Notes under the pieces: model-generated
The model's database searches: none
What the model was told of the DNA's origin: nothing
What the model saw: only the letters and a program-made list of their open reading frames with translations
Source: Methylophilales bacterium UBA4017
GTDB taxonomy: Bacteria > Pseudomonadota > Gammaproteobacteria > Burkholderiales > Methylophilaceae
DNA: 52,746 nucleotides
Reading direction: 5' to 3'
Assembly (NCBI GenBank): GCA_002384685.1
Contig: DGAZ01000031.1
Span: 1-52,746 of the forward strand
Program-made: the position numbers and the translations under genes
Shown here: positions 9,342-18,073 of the stretch, piece after piece
Position numbering within the stretch: position 1 is the first letter of the stretch
How the letters are laid out: every line of letters starts with the position of its first letter

Positions 9342-9954
9342 AATTAAAATATGTGGAATTACAAACTTTGAGGATGCTTTGAACGCATCACGCCTTGGTG
9401 CAGATGCGCTCGGTTTTGTATTTGTAGAAAATAGCCCCCGCTACATAAAGCCCCATGACGCAGCACATATTATTAACAAATTACCACCCTTTATAAATAA
9501 AGTTGGTTTATTCGTGGACCCATCCAAACAAGAGGTGGAGGATGCAGCAAGAATTGCTAATTTTGATCTTTTACAATTTCATGGGGACGAAAGTGAGGGG
9601 TTTTGCAACCAATTTAATTTGCCTTACATTAAAGCAATTTCAGTAAAAACTGATGTTAATTTGCTAGAATATAGTCGTCAATACGCTTCCGCTTCAGCAC
9701 TTTTGCTGGATGCGTACTCTGAAGAAGCTAGGGGCGGAACTGGAAAAACATTTGATTGGAATTTAATTCCAAAAGAAGGATCAATACCCTTAATAGTCGC
9801 TGGTGGGCTTAATAATGAGAATATTGCTGATCTTTTAAGGCAGGTGATGCCTTATGCGGTCGATGTGAGTGGTGGGGTAGAGATATCTAAAAGACAGAAA
9901 GATTGTAAAAAAATGGAAGATTTTATTTTGGGAGTAAGAAATGCAACCTTATGA
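9331..9954 (+). CDS. trpF: Phosphoribosylanthranilate isomerase
   Basis: Catalyses the Amadori rearrangement of phosphoribosylanthranilate, the third committed step to tryptophan. A single (beta/alpha)8 barrel of 207 residues beginning with the KICGITN motif, with LLLDAY and the phosphate-binding VAGGLNNENI near the C-terminus. It overlaps truA by 11 bases and trpB by 14, so translation is very likely coupled. trpC, trpD and trpE are not in the window. Confidence 0.96.
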   Translation: MIVKIKICGITNFEDALNASRLGADALGFVFVENSPRYIKPHDAAHIINKLPPFINKVGLFVDPSKQEVEDAARIANFDLLQFHGDESEGFCNQFNLPYIKAISVKTDVNLLEYSRQYASASALLLDAYSEEARGGTGKTFDWNLIPKEGSIPLIVAGGLNNENIADLLRQVMPYAVDVSGGVEISKRQKDCKKMEDFILGVRNATL

Positions 9955-11143
9955 TTTACCTGATCAGTTTGGTCATTTTGGTCAATTTGGCGGAACCTTT
10001 GTTGCGGAGACCTTAATTGAGGCTCTAGATGAACTTCGAGACATGTATGCCAAGTACAAAGACGACCCAGAGTTCCTTGCTGAGTTTCATCATGATTTAA
10101 AGCACTTTGTTGGTAGACCCAGCCCGATCTATTTTGCTGAGCGTTTAACTAATCAAATTGGTGGAGCTAAAATTTACTTAAAGCGAGAAGATCTTAACCA
10201 TACAGGCGCTCACAAAGTTAATAATACTGTTGGCCAAGCATTATTGGCAAAACGAATGGGTAAGCCACGAGTTATAGCTGAAACTGGTGCTGGACAGCAT
10301 GGAGTTGCTACAGCAACTATTGCCGCCCGTTTGGGCTTAGAATGCGTTGTTTATATGGGAGCGGAAGACGTAAAACGTCAGTCACCCAACGTATACAGAA
10401 TGAAATTGTTGGGTGCAACAGTTATCCCGGTTGAGAGCGGATCAAAAACCCTTAAAGACGCATTAAATGAAGCGTTAAGAGATTGGGTTACCAATGTCTC
10501 AAATACTTTTTATATTATCGGAACTGTAGCCGGCCCTCATCCATACCCAATGATGGTTAGAGATTTTAATTCGGTTGTCGGGAAAGAATGTAAAACTCAA
10601 ATGCCAGAAATTGCTAATCAACAACCAAACGCGATTGTGGCATGCGTAGGGGGTGGCTCTAACGCAATGGGGATCTTCCATCCTTATATTGATGATAAGA
10701 GCGTTCGCTTAATAGGCGTAGAGGCTGCGGGTGACGGAATTGAAACTGGCAGACATGCGGCTCCCCTAACTTCAAATAGTGCTATAGGCGTACTTCATGG
10801 GAATAGAACATACCTTATGCAAAACCAGGAAGGTCAGATTATGGAAACTCACTCAGTTTCTGCTGGGCTAGATTATCCTGGTGTAGGCCCTGAGCATGCT
10901 TGGTTAAAAGAATCAGGAAGAGCTGAGTATGCTGCAGTAACTGATGATGAAGCTCTAAAATCCTTTCATAATCTTTGCTTAGTAGAAGGTATAATCCCTG
11001 CACTTGAGACGAGCCATGCATTGGCTTATGCAGAAAAATTAGCAGCAACCATGCCTAAAGACCAAGTAATTTTAGTTAATCTATCGGGTAGAGGTGATAA
11101 GGATATTAACACTGTGGCAAATATCTCGAATATCTCTCTATAA
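9941..11143 (+). CDS. trpB: Tryptophan synthase beta chain
   Basis: Condenses indole with serine to give tryptophan using pyridoxal phosphate, in an alpha2-beta2 complex with TrpA. The PLP lysine is Lys92 in HTGAHKVNN, and the phosphate cradle GGGSNAMG is present. Length 400 residues is normal. The start lies inside the trpF end, and trpA begins 5 bases after the stop. Confidence 0.98.
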   Translation: MQPYDLPDQFGHFGQFGGTFVAETLIEALDELRDMYAKYKDDPEFLAEFHHDLKHFVGRPSPIYFAERLTNQIGGAKIYLKREDLNHTGAHKVNNTVGQALLAKRMGKPRVIAETGAGQHGVATATIAARLGLECVVYMGAEDVKRQSPNVYRMKLLGATVIPVESGSKTLKDALNEALRDWVTNVSNTFYIIGTVAGPHPYPMMVRDFNSVVGKECKTQMPEIANQQPNAIVACVGGGSNAMGIFHPYIDDKSVRLIGVEAAGDGIETGRHAAPLTSNSAIGVLHGNRTYLMQNQEGQIMETHSVSAGLDYPGVGPEHAWLKESGRAEYAAVTDDEALKSFHNLCLVEGIIPALETSHALAYAEKLAATMPKDQVILVNLSGRGDKDINTVANISNISL

Positions 11144-11148
11144 ATTTT

Positions 11149-11943
11149 ATGTCTAGAATACAAACAACATTTACAAATTTAGCTAACAATAAAAGAAAAG
11201 CGCTTATACCATTTATAACCGCTGGTGACCCACATCCTGATATGACGGTTAATCTTCTTCATGCACTGGTTGATTCTGGTGCGGATATGATTGAGCTAGG
11301 CATACCTTTTTCTGATCCAATGGCTGATGGCCCTGTTATTCAGAGAGCGAGTGAGAGAGCATTAGCTAATAACGTTGGTATTAATAAAACAATTGATCTC
11401 GTAAAAGATTTCAGAAAAGACAATGAACATACACCTATTATTTTAATGGGATATGCTAATCCTATTGAAGCTATAGGACTTACTAATTTTGTAGGCGCCA
11501 TTAAAGAAGCGGGTGTTGATGGAGTAATTACCGTTGATTATCCTCCTGAAGAGTCGAAAGAGTTTGTTTCTTTGCTCTTGAAAAATGATATTGATAGCAT
11601 ATTCCTTCTTTCTCCGACAACGGAAGATGAGCGAATTAAACTTATCATCAGCCAAGCAACAGGTTTTATTTATTATGTTTCTCTTAAAGGAGTTACTGGC
11701 TCCGCTAACATCGATATGGAGCAGGTATCTGAAAGAGTGAACAATGTTAGACAATTTACTAATTTACCGGTGGCTGTAGGTTTTGGAGTAAAAGACGCAA
11801 AAACAGCAAAAGAAGTAGCTGCTATTGCTGATGCGGTTGTTATAGGAAGTCGAATAGTGCTTGAGATTGAACAGTCAAACAAGGATGACTTGATTGGTAA
11901 CATTAAAAAACTAATGCGCGAAATGAAGGATGCAATCGAATAA
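11149..11943 (+). CDS. trpA: Tryptophan synthase alpha chain
   Basis: Cleaves indole-3-glycerol phosphate to indole, which is channelled to TrpB. The catalytic Glu49 and Asp60 are visible in ELGIPFSDPMADGPVIQ, at the same numbers as in the enteric enzyme. 264 residues. It is followed 15 bases later by accD, the standard order in Betaproteobacteria. Confidence 0.97.
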   Translation: MSRIQTTFTNLANNKRKALIPFITAGDPHPDMTVNLLHALVDSGADMIELGIPFSDPMADGPVIQRASERALANNVGINKTIDLVKDFRKDNEHTPIILMGYANPIEAIGLTNFVGAIKEAGVDGVITVDYPPEESKEFVSLLLKNDIDSIFLLSPTTEDERIKLIISQATGFIYYVSLKGVTGSANIDMEQVSERVNNVRQFTNLPVAVGFGVKDAKTAKEVAAIADAVVIGSRIVLEIEQSNKDDLIGNIKKLMREMKDAIE

Positions 11944-11958
11944 GATGAAAAAAATATT

Positions 11959-12807
11959 ATGAGCTGGTTAAAAAATGTTTCCCCAAAAATAAAAAAGATT
12001 GTTGGCAGTCTTAAAAAAAATATTCCAGAAGGATTGTGGCATAAATGCCCATCATGCCAGTCAACCCTATACAGATCTGAGTTAGAAAAAAATAGTGAAG
12101 TATGTCCAAATTGTAGCTTTCACAACAGAATAGATGCAAGAGCACGCATTAAACTTCTCCTAGATACTCCCAATCAAAACGAGATTGGAAAAACAATAAT
12201 TGCCACAGATCCACTAAAGTTTGAAGACACTCAAAAGTACAAGGATCGTCTCGTGATAATGAAGAAAAATACTGGAGAAAATGATGCTTTGGTAGTGTCC
12301 GAAGGTTTTATCGAGTCAATACCCCTGGTAATAGCTGTTTTTGAATTTAAATTCATGGGTGGGTCTATGGGTTCGGTAGTAGGAGAGAAATTTGTTCTTG
12401 GCCTTAATCGAGCAATAAAAAATAAATCTGCATTTGTATGCGTATCGTCGAGTGGGGGCGCAAGAATGCAGGAGGGTTTGTTATCACTGATGCAAATGGC
12501 TAAAACAAGCGCAGCATTAACAAAATTGAGCGCAGAAAATCTACCTTATATATCGGTATTAACTGACCCAACAATGGGCGGAGTATCAGCTAGCTTTGCA
12601 ATGCTTGGAGATGTCATAATGGCTGAACCAAAAGCATTAATTGGTTTTGCAGGACCAAGAGTTATTGAGCAAACAGTTAGAGAAAAACTACCTGAAGGCT
12701 TTCAGCGTTCTGAGTTTCTTCTTGAGCATGGTGCGATAGACATGATTGTTGACCGAAGACAGATGCGCAAAACTATTGCAAAGATTATTTCGCACCTAAA
12801 GCATTAG
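11959..12807 (+). CDS. accD: Acetyl-CoA carboxylase carboxyltransferase subunit beta
   Basis: Carries half of the carboxyltransferase site that moves CO2 from biotin to acetyl-CoA, the first step of fatty-acid synthesis. The N-terminal zinc ribbon CPSCQSTLY...CPNCSFHNR (about residues 30-58) identifies AccD, followed by the crotonase-like domain with SSGGARMQEG and the GFAGPRVIEQT segment. 282 residues. accA is not here, as usual. Confidence 0.97.
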   Translation: MSWLKNVSPKIKKIVGSLKKNIPEGLWHKCPSCQSTLYRSELEKNSEVCPNCSFHNRIDARARIKLLLDTPNQNEIGKTIIATDPLKFEDTQKYKDRLVIMKKNTGENDALVVSEGFIESIPLVIAVFEFKFMGGSMGSVVGEKFVLGLNRAIKNKSAFVCVSSSGGARMQEGLLSLMQMAKTSAALTKLSAENLPYISVLTDPTMGGVSASFAMLGDVIMAEPKALIGFAGPRVIEQTVREKLPEGFQRSEFLLEHGAIDMIVDRRQMRKTIAKIISHLKH

Positions 12808-12810
12808 ACA

Positions 12811-14082
12811 GTGCTACAAAAGCCATCCAAAAACGATACGCTTAATGTGTGGCTTAACTATATTGAAACGCTACACCCCAATGAAATTGAATTAAGCCTT
12901 GATCGGGTTAGGGAGGTAAATAATCGTGCCAATATCGACCCTAGTTTCCCTATTATCCTTGTGGGGGGAACGAATGGCAAAGGCTCAGTATGTGCATTTA
13001 TTGAATCGATTCTTTATGCATCTGGTTTAAAAGTTGGTTGTTATACTTCCCCACATCTATTTCGCTTTAATGAGCGCATTCGTATTAACAAGCAAGAGGT
13101 TGGCGATAAAGACATAGTTGATGCATTGGACTGCATTGAAATGAGCCGAAGAGATATTGCTCTAACATACTTTGAAATAAGCACATTAGCTGCAGTTAAA
13201 TGTATGGATAAGGAGAAAGTCGATATAGCCATCCTTGAAGTTGGTTTAGGAGGCCGTCTGGATGCGGTTAATATCTATTCACCAGTAATCTCATTAATTA
13301 CCTCTGTTAGCCTTGACCATCAAGCATATCTAGGCAATACCCTTGATAAAATCGGTTTTGAAAAAGCAGGAATTTTTAGAAAAAATGTGCCCGCAATTAT
13401 CAATCATAAAGATCCTGTTCCCAGTATGATCGATGCTGCAAACAAAATAAACTCGAGCTTGTCACTTTTTTCGGATGACTATAATATAGAAATACATGGC
13501 AATAAATTACACTACATTAGCCATGATTCCTCTTACTCCGATCTCCCGCCACCAAACATTAAGGGTGATCATCAAATTGTTAATTTGGCCGGGGCGCTTA
13601 GGTGTATTGAGCTTTTAGCAAGCACAATGCCGATACCTCTTAAATCAATAAGACAAGGAATTGCTGATGCATCAATTAAAGGACGCTTTCAGATAATGAA
13701 GAACAAACCTTTTGTTGTTGTTGATGTAGCTCATAACCCTGAGTCTGCTTACAATTTAGCTAACAACTTCATCCAAGCAAAGCAGGAAGGATTAACAATC
13801 GCTGTTTTTTCAGTGCTTGCAGATAAAGATTGCTTAGCTATCATCCAACCATTTATTGGTTTTATTGATAAATGGTATATTGCAGAACTTCCTTCAGATA
13901 GATCCTTGTCGTGTAACAGTATTGAGGAGGCGTTAAGAATTGGTATGCCATCGGTTTCAATCGAAAGGTTTTTAACGATTCATGATGCATATAAAGAAGC
14001 TTTAAACAATTCTCATGATAATGATAATATATTGATGTTTGGTTCATTTTTAGTAATTTCAGAGAGCATTGGTGATAAATAA
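12811..14082 (+). CDS. folC: Bifunctional folylpolyglutamate/dihydrofolate synthase
   Basis: Adds glutamate to dihydropteroate and to folates, making dihydrofolate and retaining cofactors in the cell. The P-loop GGTNGKGSVCAFIE (about residues 51-64) and the second motif LGGRLDAVNIYSP are typical Mur-ligase-family features. 423 residues. The start is GTG at 12811, three bases after the accD stop; no in-frame ATG gives a better N-terminus. Folate supply is relevant to the C1 enzyme encoded later by fhs. Confidence 0.94.
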   Translation: MLQKPSKNDTLNVWLNYIETLHPNEIELSLDRVREVNNRANIDPSFPIILVGGTNGKGSVCAFIESILYASGLKVGCYTSPHLFRFNERIRINKQEVGDKDIVDALDCIEMSRRDIALTYFEISTLAAVKCMDKEKVDIAILEVGLGGRLDAVNIYSPVISLITSVSLDHQAYLGNTLDKIGFEKAGIFRKNVPAIINHKDPVPSMIDAANKINSSLSLFSDDYNIEIHGNKLHYISHDSSYSDLPPPNIKGDHQIVNLAGALRCIELLASTMPIPLKSIRQGIADASIKGRFQIMKNKPFVVVDVAHNPESAYNLANNFIQAKQEGLTIAVFSVLADKDCLAIIQPFIGFIDKWYIAELPSDRSLSCNSIEEALRIGMPSVSIERFLTIHDAYKEALNNSHDNDNILMFGSFLVISESIGDK

Positions 14083-14084
14083 AT

Positions 14085-14603
14085 ATGTCGGATAACAAAG
14101 AAACCTTCCAAGAAAGTATTTTAATTAAACGTGCCAAAAGAAGGCTTTTGGGAGCCGTCACTATTTTATTAATACTACTTGGCTTGTCCTATCTTTTTAT
14201 CGAAGATCGAACAGGAATACAAAAAATGAGAAATGTGAAAGTATCATTTCTTGAGATGAATGATCTTGGTTCGATAAGTAAGTCAGCTGACAAAAATGAC
14301 GATATATTAGGCGCCTACGCATTAATCGATGAGGGATATAACTTTAATAACAAGGTTTCAAATACTCACAATGGTTTTTTTATTCAGGTCGGTATTTTTT
14401 CAACTACTCAAACTGCAGCGAAGCTAGCTAAGGTGATTGATGGCATGGGGCTTCAAACAAAAATAATACCAATCACTTTAAACGGGCAAGAGAGAATGCA
14501 ATTAATCACCCATTCCTTTGAGGATAAAGCTAAAGCCAAGATTGCGTTAGCAAAAATTAAAGAAGCTAAATTGCCTGGAATAATTAAGCAACAAACCAAT
14601 TAA
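14085..14603 (+). CDS. dedD: SPOR-domain membrane protein (DedD-like)
   Basis: A 172-residue bitopic protein: a short basic cytoplasmic tail (ILIKRAKRRLLG), one membrane segment near residues 25-42, a variable linker, and a C-terminal SPOR domain (about 95-170, GFFIQVGIFSTTQTAAKLAKVI...). SPOR domains bind denuded peptidoglycan at the division septum. Position between folC and cvpA matches dedD in Proteobacteria. The symbol rests on this synteny and domain layout, not on strong sequence identity. Confidence 0.85.
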   Translation: MSDNKETFQESILIKRAKRRLLGAVTILLILLGLSYLFIEDRTGIQKMRNVKVSFLEMNDLGSISKSADKNDDILGAYALIDEGYNFNNKVSNTHNGFFIQVGIFSTTQTAAKLAKVIDGMGLQTKIIPITLNGQERMQLITHSFEDKAKAKIALAKIKEAKLPGIIKQQTN

Positions 14604-15104
14604 ATGACAGCAATTGATTACTCAATAATCACCATAGTTTTTATATCCCTTGTTCTTGGGTGTTTTCGTGGTTTTGTTCGCGAGCTTCTGGCGCTAAGCG
14701 GTTGGATTCTTGCATTTTATTGCGCCAATTACTTCTCAGACTCACTTTACTCACTAATACCTTTTGACCTTGATAGTAATGTTAAATATATTGCTGCTTA
14801 CATTTCAATATTTATCGTTATTCTTATTTTTGCTTCTTTAGTGATTAAACTTTTTAATCGGTTTGTAAAAAATGTGGGGCTTGGGTTATCTAATTTTATT
14901 CTCGGCGGCGCTTTTGGTTTTATTCGTGGGGTGCTGATAATTTTTATTCTTATTATAGTTTTAGAGAAAACATCCTTTTCCGTCAACCCAGGCTGGATCA
15001 AATCTATCTACATACCAATCATAAAAAATTCCGTCGAAAATACTTTGCCATATTTGCCCGAACAATGGTTTAAAGATGTAAAATACGACAATATTCTGAC
15101 CTAA
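14604..15104 (+). CDS. cvpA: CvpA family membrane protein
   Basis: Inner-membrane protein of 166 residues with about four hydrophobic segments (near 4-22, 25-45, 62-85 and 100-122). The N-terminal pattern DYSIITIVFISLVLGCFRG followed by VRELLALSGWI is characteristic of CvpA. The family was named for a role in colicin V production, but its general function is unclear. It starts at the base after the dedD stop and lies 13 bases before purF, as in E. coli. Confidence 0.92.
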   Translation: MTAIDYSIITIVFISLVLGCFRGFVRELLALSGWILAFYCANYFSDSLYSLIPFDLDSNVKYIAAYISIFIVILIFASLVIKLFNRFVKNVGLGLSNFILGGAFGFIRGVLIIFILIIVLEKTSFSVNPGWIKSIYIPIIKNSVENTLPYLPEQWFKDVKYDNILT

Positions 15105-15117
15105 TTGAGAAGAAATT

Positions 15118-16659
15118 ATGTGTGGAATCATAGGAATTGTCGCCAACGAACCTGTAAATCAACTTCTATATGATGGTTTGCTAGTATTGCAACATCGCGG
15201 GCAAGACGCTGCAGGAATAGTCACAAGCGATGGAAGCCGTTTCCATATGCATAAAAATAATGGCCTAGTTAAGGATGTATTCCATACGCGCCATATGCGA
15301 ACACTGAAAGGCAATGCTGGCATTGGCCATGTTCGCTATCCAACAGCAGGATCTTCATCATCTGCAGAAGCTCAACCACTCTATGTCAACTCCCCATACG
15401 GCATAGTACTTGCTCATAATGGCAATCTAACTAATGCAGATAAATTAAAAGACGATATGTTTAAGTTAGATCTTAGGCATCTAAACACCAATTCTGACTC
15501 CGAAGTACTCCTAAATGTCCTTGCCCACTCGGTAGTGGAGGCCACTCAGGACAATGTATTAACCTCAGATATAATTTTTGATGCGGTCACTTCGGTATTT
15601 AAAAGATGTAAGGGGGCTTACGCAGTAGTTTCTATGATTGCCAATTTTGGATTACTTGCCTTTAGAGATACCCATGGTATTCGACCTCTTGTTATTGGTG
15701 TTAAAGAAACTGAGGCTGGCCCTGAATATATTGTTGCATCTGAGAGTGTTGCTTTAGATGTGCTTGGATTTAGATTGTTGCGCGACGTAGAGCCGGGCGA
15801 AGCAATATTTATAGACTTAGATGGTAATTTTTATTCAAAAAAATGTACGGAGCAAGCAAAACAAACTCCCTGTATTTTTGAGTATGTTTATCTCGCCCGT
15901 CCTGATTCTATGATTGATGGGGTATCGGTATATCAAACAAGATTAAACATGGGAGGCACTCTTGCAAAAAAAATTAAAAGAGACTGGAGTAATTTATCTA
16001 TTGATGTAGTCATACCAATTCCAGATACTAGTAGACCTTGCGCTCAGGAAGTTGCTTTAAAACTTAATGTCAACTTTAGAGAAGGGTTTATTAAAAATCG
16101 CTATATTGGTAGAACTTTTATTATGCCGGGACAAGCGCTTAGAAAGAAATCCGTTCGCCAAAAACTTAATCCAATTAAATTTGAATTTAAGGGCAAGAAT
16201 GTCTTGTTGATAGATGATTCAATTGTAAGGGGGACCACCTCTAAAGAAATAGTTCAGATGGCGCGAGACGCTGGCGCAAAAAATGTATATCTTGCATCAG
16301 CTGCGCCGCCAGTAAAATTCCCAAATGTTTACGGCATTGACATGCCTTCAAGAAACGAACTATTAGCCCACAATAAAAGCTACGATGAAATAATTGCCGA
16401 GATTGGAGCAGACGCACTGATATATCAGGACCTAGAAGATCTGAAGTCGACTATTACTCAAGAAACAACGGCTATTAAAGATTTTGATTGCTCATGCTTT
16501 GATGGCAAGTACATAACTGAAGATATAGATGAGGCCTACCTAGTCAATATCGAAACGGCGCGAGCCGATAAAGGGTCAGATGATGATGAGGGTTCTAGCA
16601 GCCAATTAGATTTAAATTTATTAAATTATTCATCGGAGAGCGAGGAGCAACATGCCTAG
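15118..16659 (+). CDS. purF: Amidophosphoribosyltransferase
   Basis: First committed step of purine synthesis: moves glutamine amide nitrogen onto PRPP. After Met removal Cys becomes the N-terminal nucleophile (MCGIIGIVANE), with no propeptide, as in the proteobacterial type. The PRPP-binding motif LLIDDSIVRGTTS is in the C-terminal half. 513 residues, with an acidic, serine-rich tail after about residue 485. A GAGAAG ribosome site precedes the ATG. It ends the long trp-acc-fol run; the next gene has its own promoter and riboswitch. Confidence 0.97.
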   Translation: MCGIIGIVANEPVNQLLYDGLLVLQHRGQDAAGIVTSDGSRFHMHKNNGLVKDVFHTRHMRTLKGNAGIGHVRYPTAGSSSSAEAQPLYVNSPYGIVLAHNGNLTNADKLKDDMFKLDLRHLNTNSDSEVLLNVLAHSVVEATQDNVLTSDIIFDAVTSVFKRCKGAYAVVSMIANFGLLAFRDTHGIRPLVIGVKETEAGPEYIVASESVALDVLGFRLLRDVEPGEAIFIDLDGNFYSKKCTEQAKQTPCIFEYVYLARPDSMIDGVSVYQTRLNMGGTLAKKIKRDWSNLSIDVVIPIPDTSRPCAQEVALKLNVNFREGFIKNRYIGRTFIMPGQALRKKSVRQKLNPIKFEFKGKNVLLIDDSIVRGTTSKEIVQMARDAGAKNVYLASAAPPVKFPNVYGIDMPSRNELLAHNKSYDEIIAEIGADALIYQDLEDLKSTITQETTAIKDFDCSCFDGKYITEDIDEAYLVNIETARADKGSDDDEGSSSQLDLNLLNYSSESEEQHA

Positions 16660-16666
16660 TTTCACC

Positions 16667-16696
16667 TTGATTTATTCTAAATGAACTGGATAATAT
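16667..16696 (+). promoter_or_regulatory. Probable sigma-70 promoter of metZ leader
   Basis: TTGATT at 16667-16672 and TAATAT at 16691-16696 are 18 bases apart; an overlapping TATAAT at 16694-16699 is an alternative -10. Either places the transcript start at about 16703-16706, exactly at the 5' edge of the riboswitch P1 stem. This would make metZ an independent unit rather than part of the purF transcript. Inferred from sequence only. Confidence 0.55.
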
Positions 16697-16702
16697 AATA
16701 TG

Positions 16703-16760
16703 ATTAGCGCCGATTTGAATTTTTCAGCTTGCGGGCGCTCTAAAAATCAGCTAAAGCGTG
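16703..16760 (+). promoter_or_regulatory. SAM-II-class riboswitch (SAM-II or SAM-V) upstream of metZ
   Basis: The P1 stem is AGCGCC (16706-16711) with GGCGCT (16734-16739). Conserved core words of the SAM-II family occur in the right order: GATTTG at 16712-16717, GCTTGC at 16727-16732, an A-rich linker, and AGCTAAAG at 16749-16756. AGCT in the P1 loop (16726-16729) can pair with AGCT at 16749-16752 to form the pseudoknot. It precedes a homocysteine-forming enzyme gene, the expected target for feedback by S-adenosylmethionine. SAM-II and SAM-V share this core, so the subclass is not decided by eye. Confidence 0.82.
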
Positions 16761-16763
16761 GAT

Positions 16764-16794
16764 AACCCATCAATAGCTGATTGGGTTTTTTTTT
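16764..16794 (+). terminator. Riboswitch-controlled intrinsic terminator in metZ leader
   Basis: AACCCA-TCA (16764-16772) pairs with TGATTGGGTT (16778-16787) with one bulge, followed by an uninterrupted run of T to 16794. Its 3' arm overlaps TAGCTGATT (16774-16782), which is fully complementary to AATCAGCTA (16745-16753) in the riboswitch tail. The two pairings exclude each other, giving a terminator/antiterminator switch. It also sits where a purF terminator would be needed. Confidence 0.82.
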
Positions 16795-16824
16795 GTCTAA
16801 AATAGTTAAAGTGAATAAATTGTA

Positions 16825-17997
16825 ATGAATAAACCAACAAAAAAGTTCAATACCAACGCTATTCGTGAGGGTATTCATATGACGGAAGAAGGGGAGCATT
16901 CTGAAGCAATGTTCCTAACATCAAGTTTTGTATTTAAAACTGCAAAACAGGCTGCGGATAGGTTTCAAAACGTAGAGAAGGGCAATGTTTATTCTCGATT
17001 TACGAATCCTTCCGTTAGGACGTTTGAGGAGCGACTAGCCTCATTGGAGGGAGCTGAACAATGTGTAGCTACTTCAAGTGGGATGTCAGCTATGCTTTCT
17101 TGTTTTATGTCTTTGTGTCAGCCAGGCGACCATATTGTGGTCTCAAGGAGCATTTTTGGCACTTCGGTTCAGTTATTTAACAATATTCTGAAGCGATGGG
17201 GTTTGAATATAACTTATGTAGACTTGAAAAAAGATCTGGAATGGAAGTCAGCAATCACAGATAAAACCAAATTCTTTTTTGTTGAAACCCCATCTAATCC
17301 ATTGACAGAGTTATGCGACATTAGCAGTTTAGCTGCTATAGCTCACGAATCGAACATTAAACTGATAGTCGACAATTGTTTTTGTACTCCAGCACTTCAA
17401 AAACCTTTATTGCTTGGTGCGGATATCATTATTCATTCAGCAACTAAGTATCTTGACGGTCAGGGAAGGTGTCTTGGAGGGGCGGTATTAGGAAGAAAAG
17501 AAGATATGGCCGATGTTTATGGATTTCTCAGAACAGCCGGACCTACATTAAGCGCATTTAACGCATGGGTATTTACCAAAAGTCTTGAAACGCTCAATAT
17601 AAGAATGCAAGCACATTCGGCAAACGCTATGCTGCTAGCAGAGTGGTTGGAAGCACAAAAAAAAGTAAAGAAAGTTTTCTACCCCGGCCTAGAATCACAC
17701 CCGCAATTCGCGCTTGCCAAGACTCAGCAATCTCTTCCTGGAGGAGTGCTTTCCTTTGAGGTAAATGGCGGCATTACCGAGGCGTGGAGCCTTATTGACT
17801 CAACTAAGTTACTTTCAATCACTGCTAACCTTGGGGATGTTAAAACTACGATTACTCACCCATCTACTACAACGCATAGTAGACTTTCTGACCAGGAAAG
17901 AGTGGAAGCAGGAATAAACGATAATTTAGTCCGAGTAGCTGTTGGCCTTGAAGATATTGACGACATTATTGGCGATCTAAATTATCTTTTAAAATAG
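16825..17997 (+). CDS. metZ: O-succinylhomoserine sulfhydrylase
   Basis: PLP enzyme of the Cys/Met-metabolism family that makes homocysteine from an activated homoserine and sulfide. The PLP lysine lies in HSATKYLDGQGR and the signature SSGMSAMLSCF is near residue 92. 390 residues is typical of MetZ, and position after purF is the usual one in Betaproteobacteria. The separate metY at 39323 is longer (424) and of the O-acetylhomoserine type, which supports calling this one MetZ. Expression is probably repressed by SAM through the leader. The ribosome site (AGTGA, 13 bases upstream) is weak. Confidence 0.9.
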   Translation: MNKPTKKFNTNAIREGIHMTEEGEHSEAMFLTSSFVFKTAKQAADRFQNVEKGNVYSRFTNPSVRTFEERLASLEGAEQCVATSSGMSAMLSCFMSLCQPGDHIVVSRSIFGTSVQLFNNILKRWGLNITYVDLKKDLEWKSAITDKTKFFFVETPSNPLTELCDISSLAAIAHESNIKLIVDNCFCTPALQKPLLLGADIIIHSATKYLDGQGRCLGGAVLGRKEDMADVYGFLRTAGPTLSAFNAWVFTKSLETLNIRMQAHSANAMLLAEWLEAQKKVKKVFYPGLESHPQFALAKTQQSLPGGVLSFEVNGGITEAWSLIDSTKLLSITANLGDVKTTITHPSTTTHSRLSDQERVEAGINDNLVRVAVGLEDIDDIIGDLNYLLK

Positions 17998-18008
17998 CCA
18001 ATAATTGG

Positions 18009-18037
18009 TTAAATAGCTTGTCTATACATGCTAAAAT
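18009..18037 (+). promoter_or_regulatory. Possible gyrA promoter
   Basis: TTAAAT (18009-18014) and TAAAAT (18032-18037) are separated by 17 bases in the 76-base gap between metZ and gyrA, giving a leader of about 30 bases. A small inverted repeat CCAAT-A-ATTGG (17998-18008) just upstream has no T-run and is too weak to call a terminator. Confidence 0.35.
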
Positions 18038-18073
18038 TTAAATGAAAATTTATCCAAAAAATCCAGAGAAATT

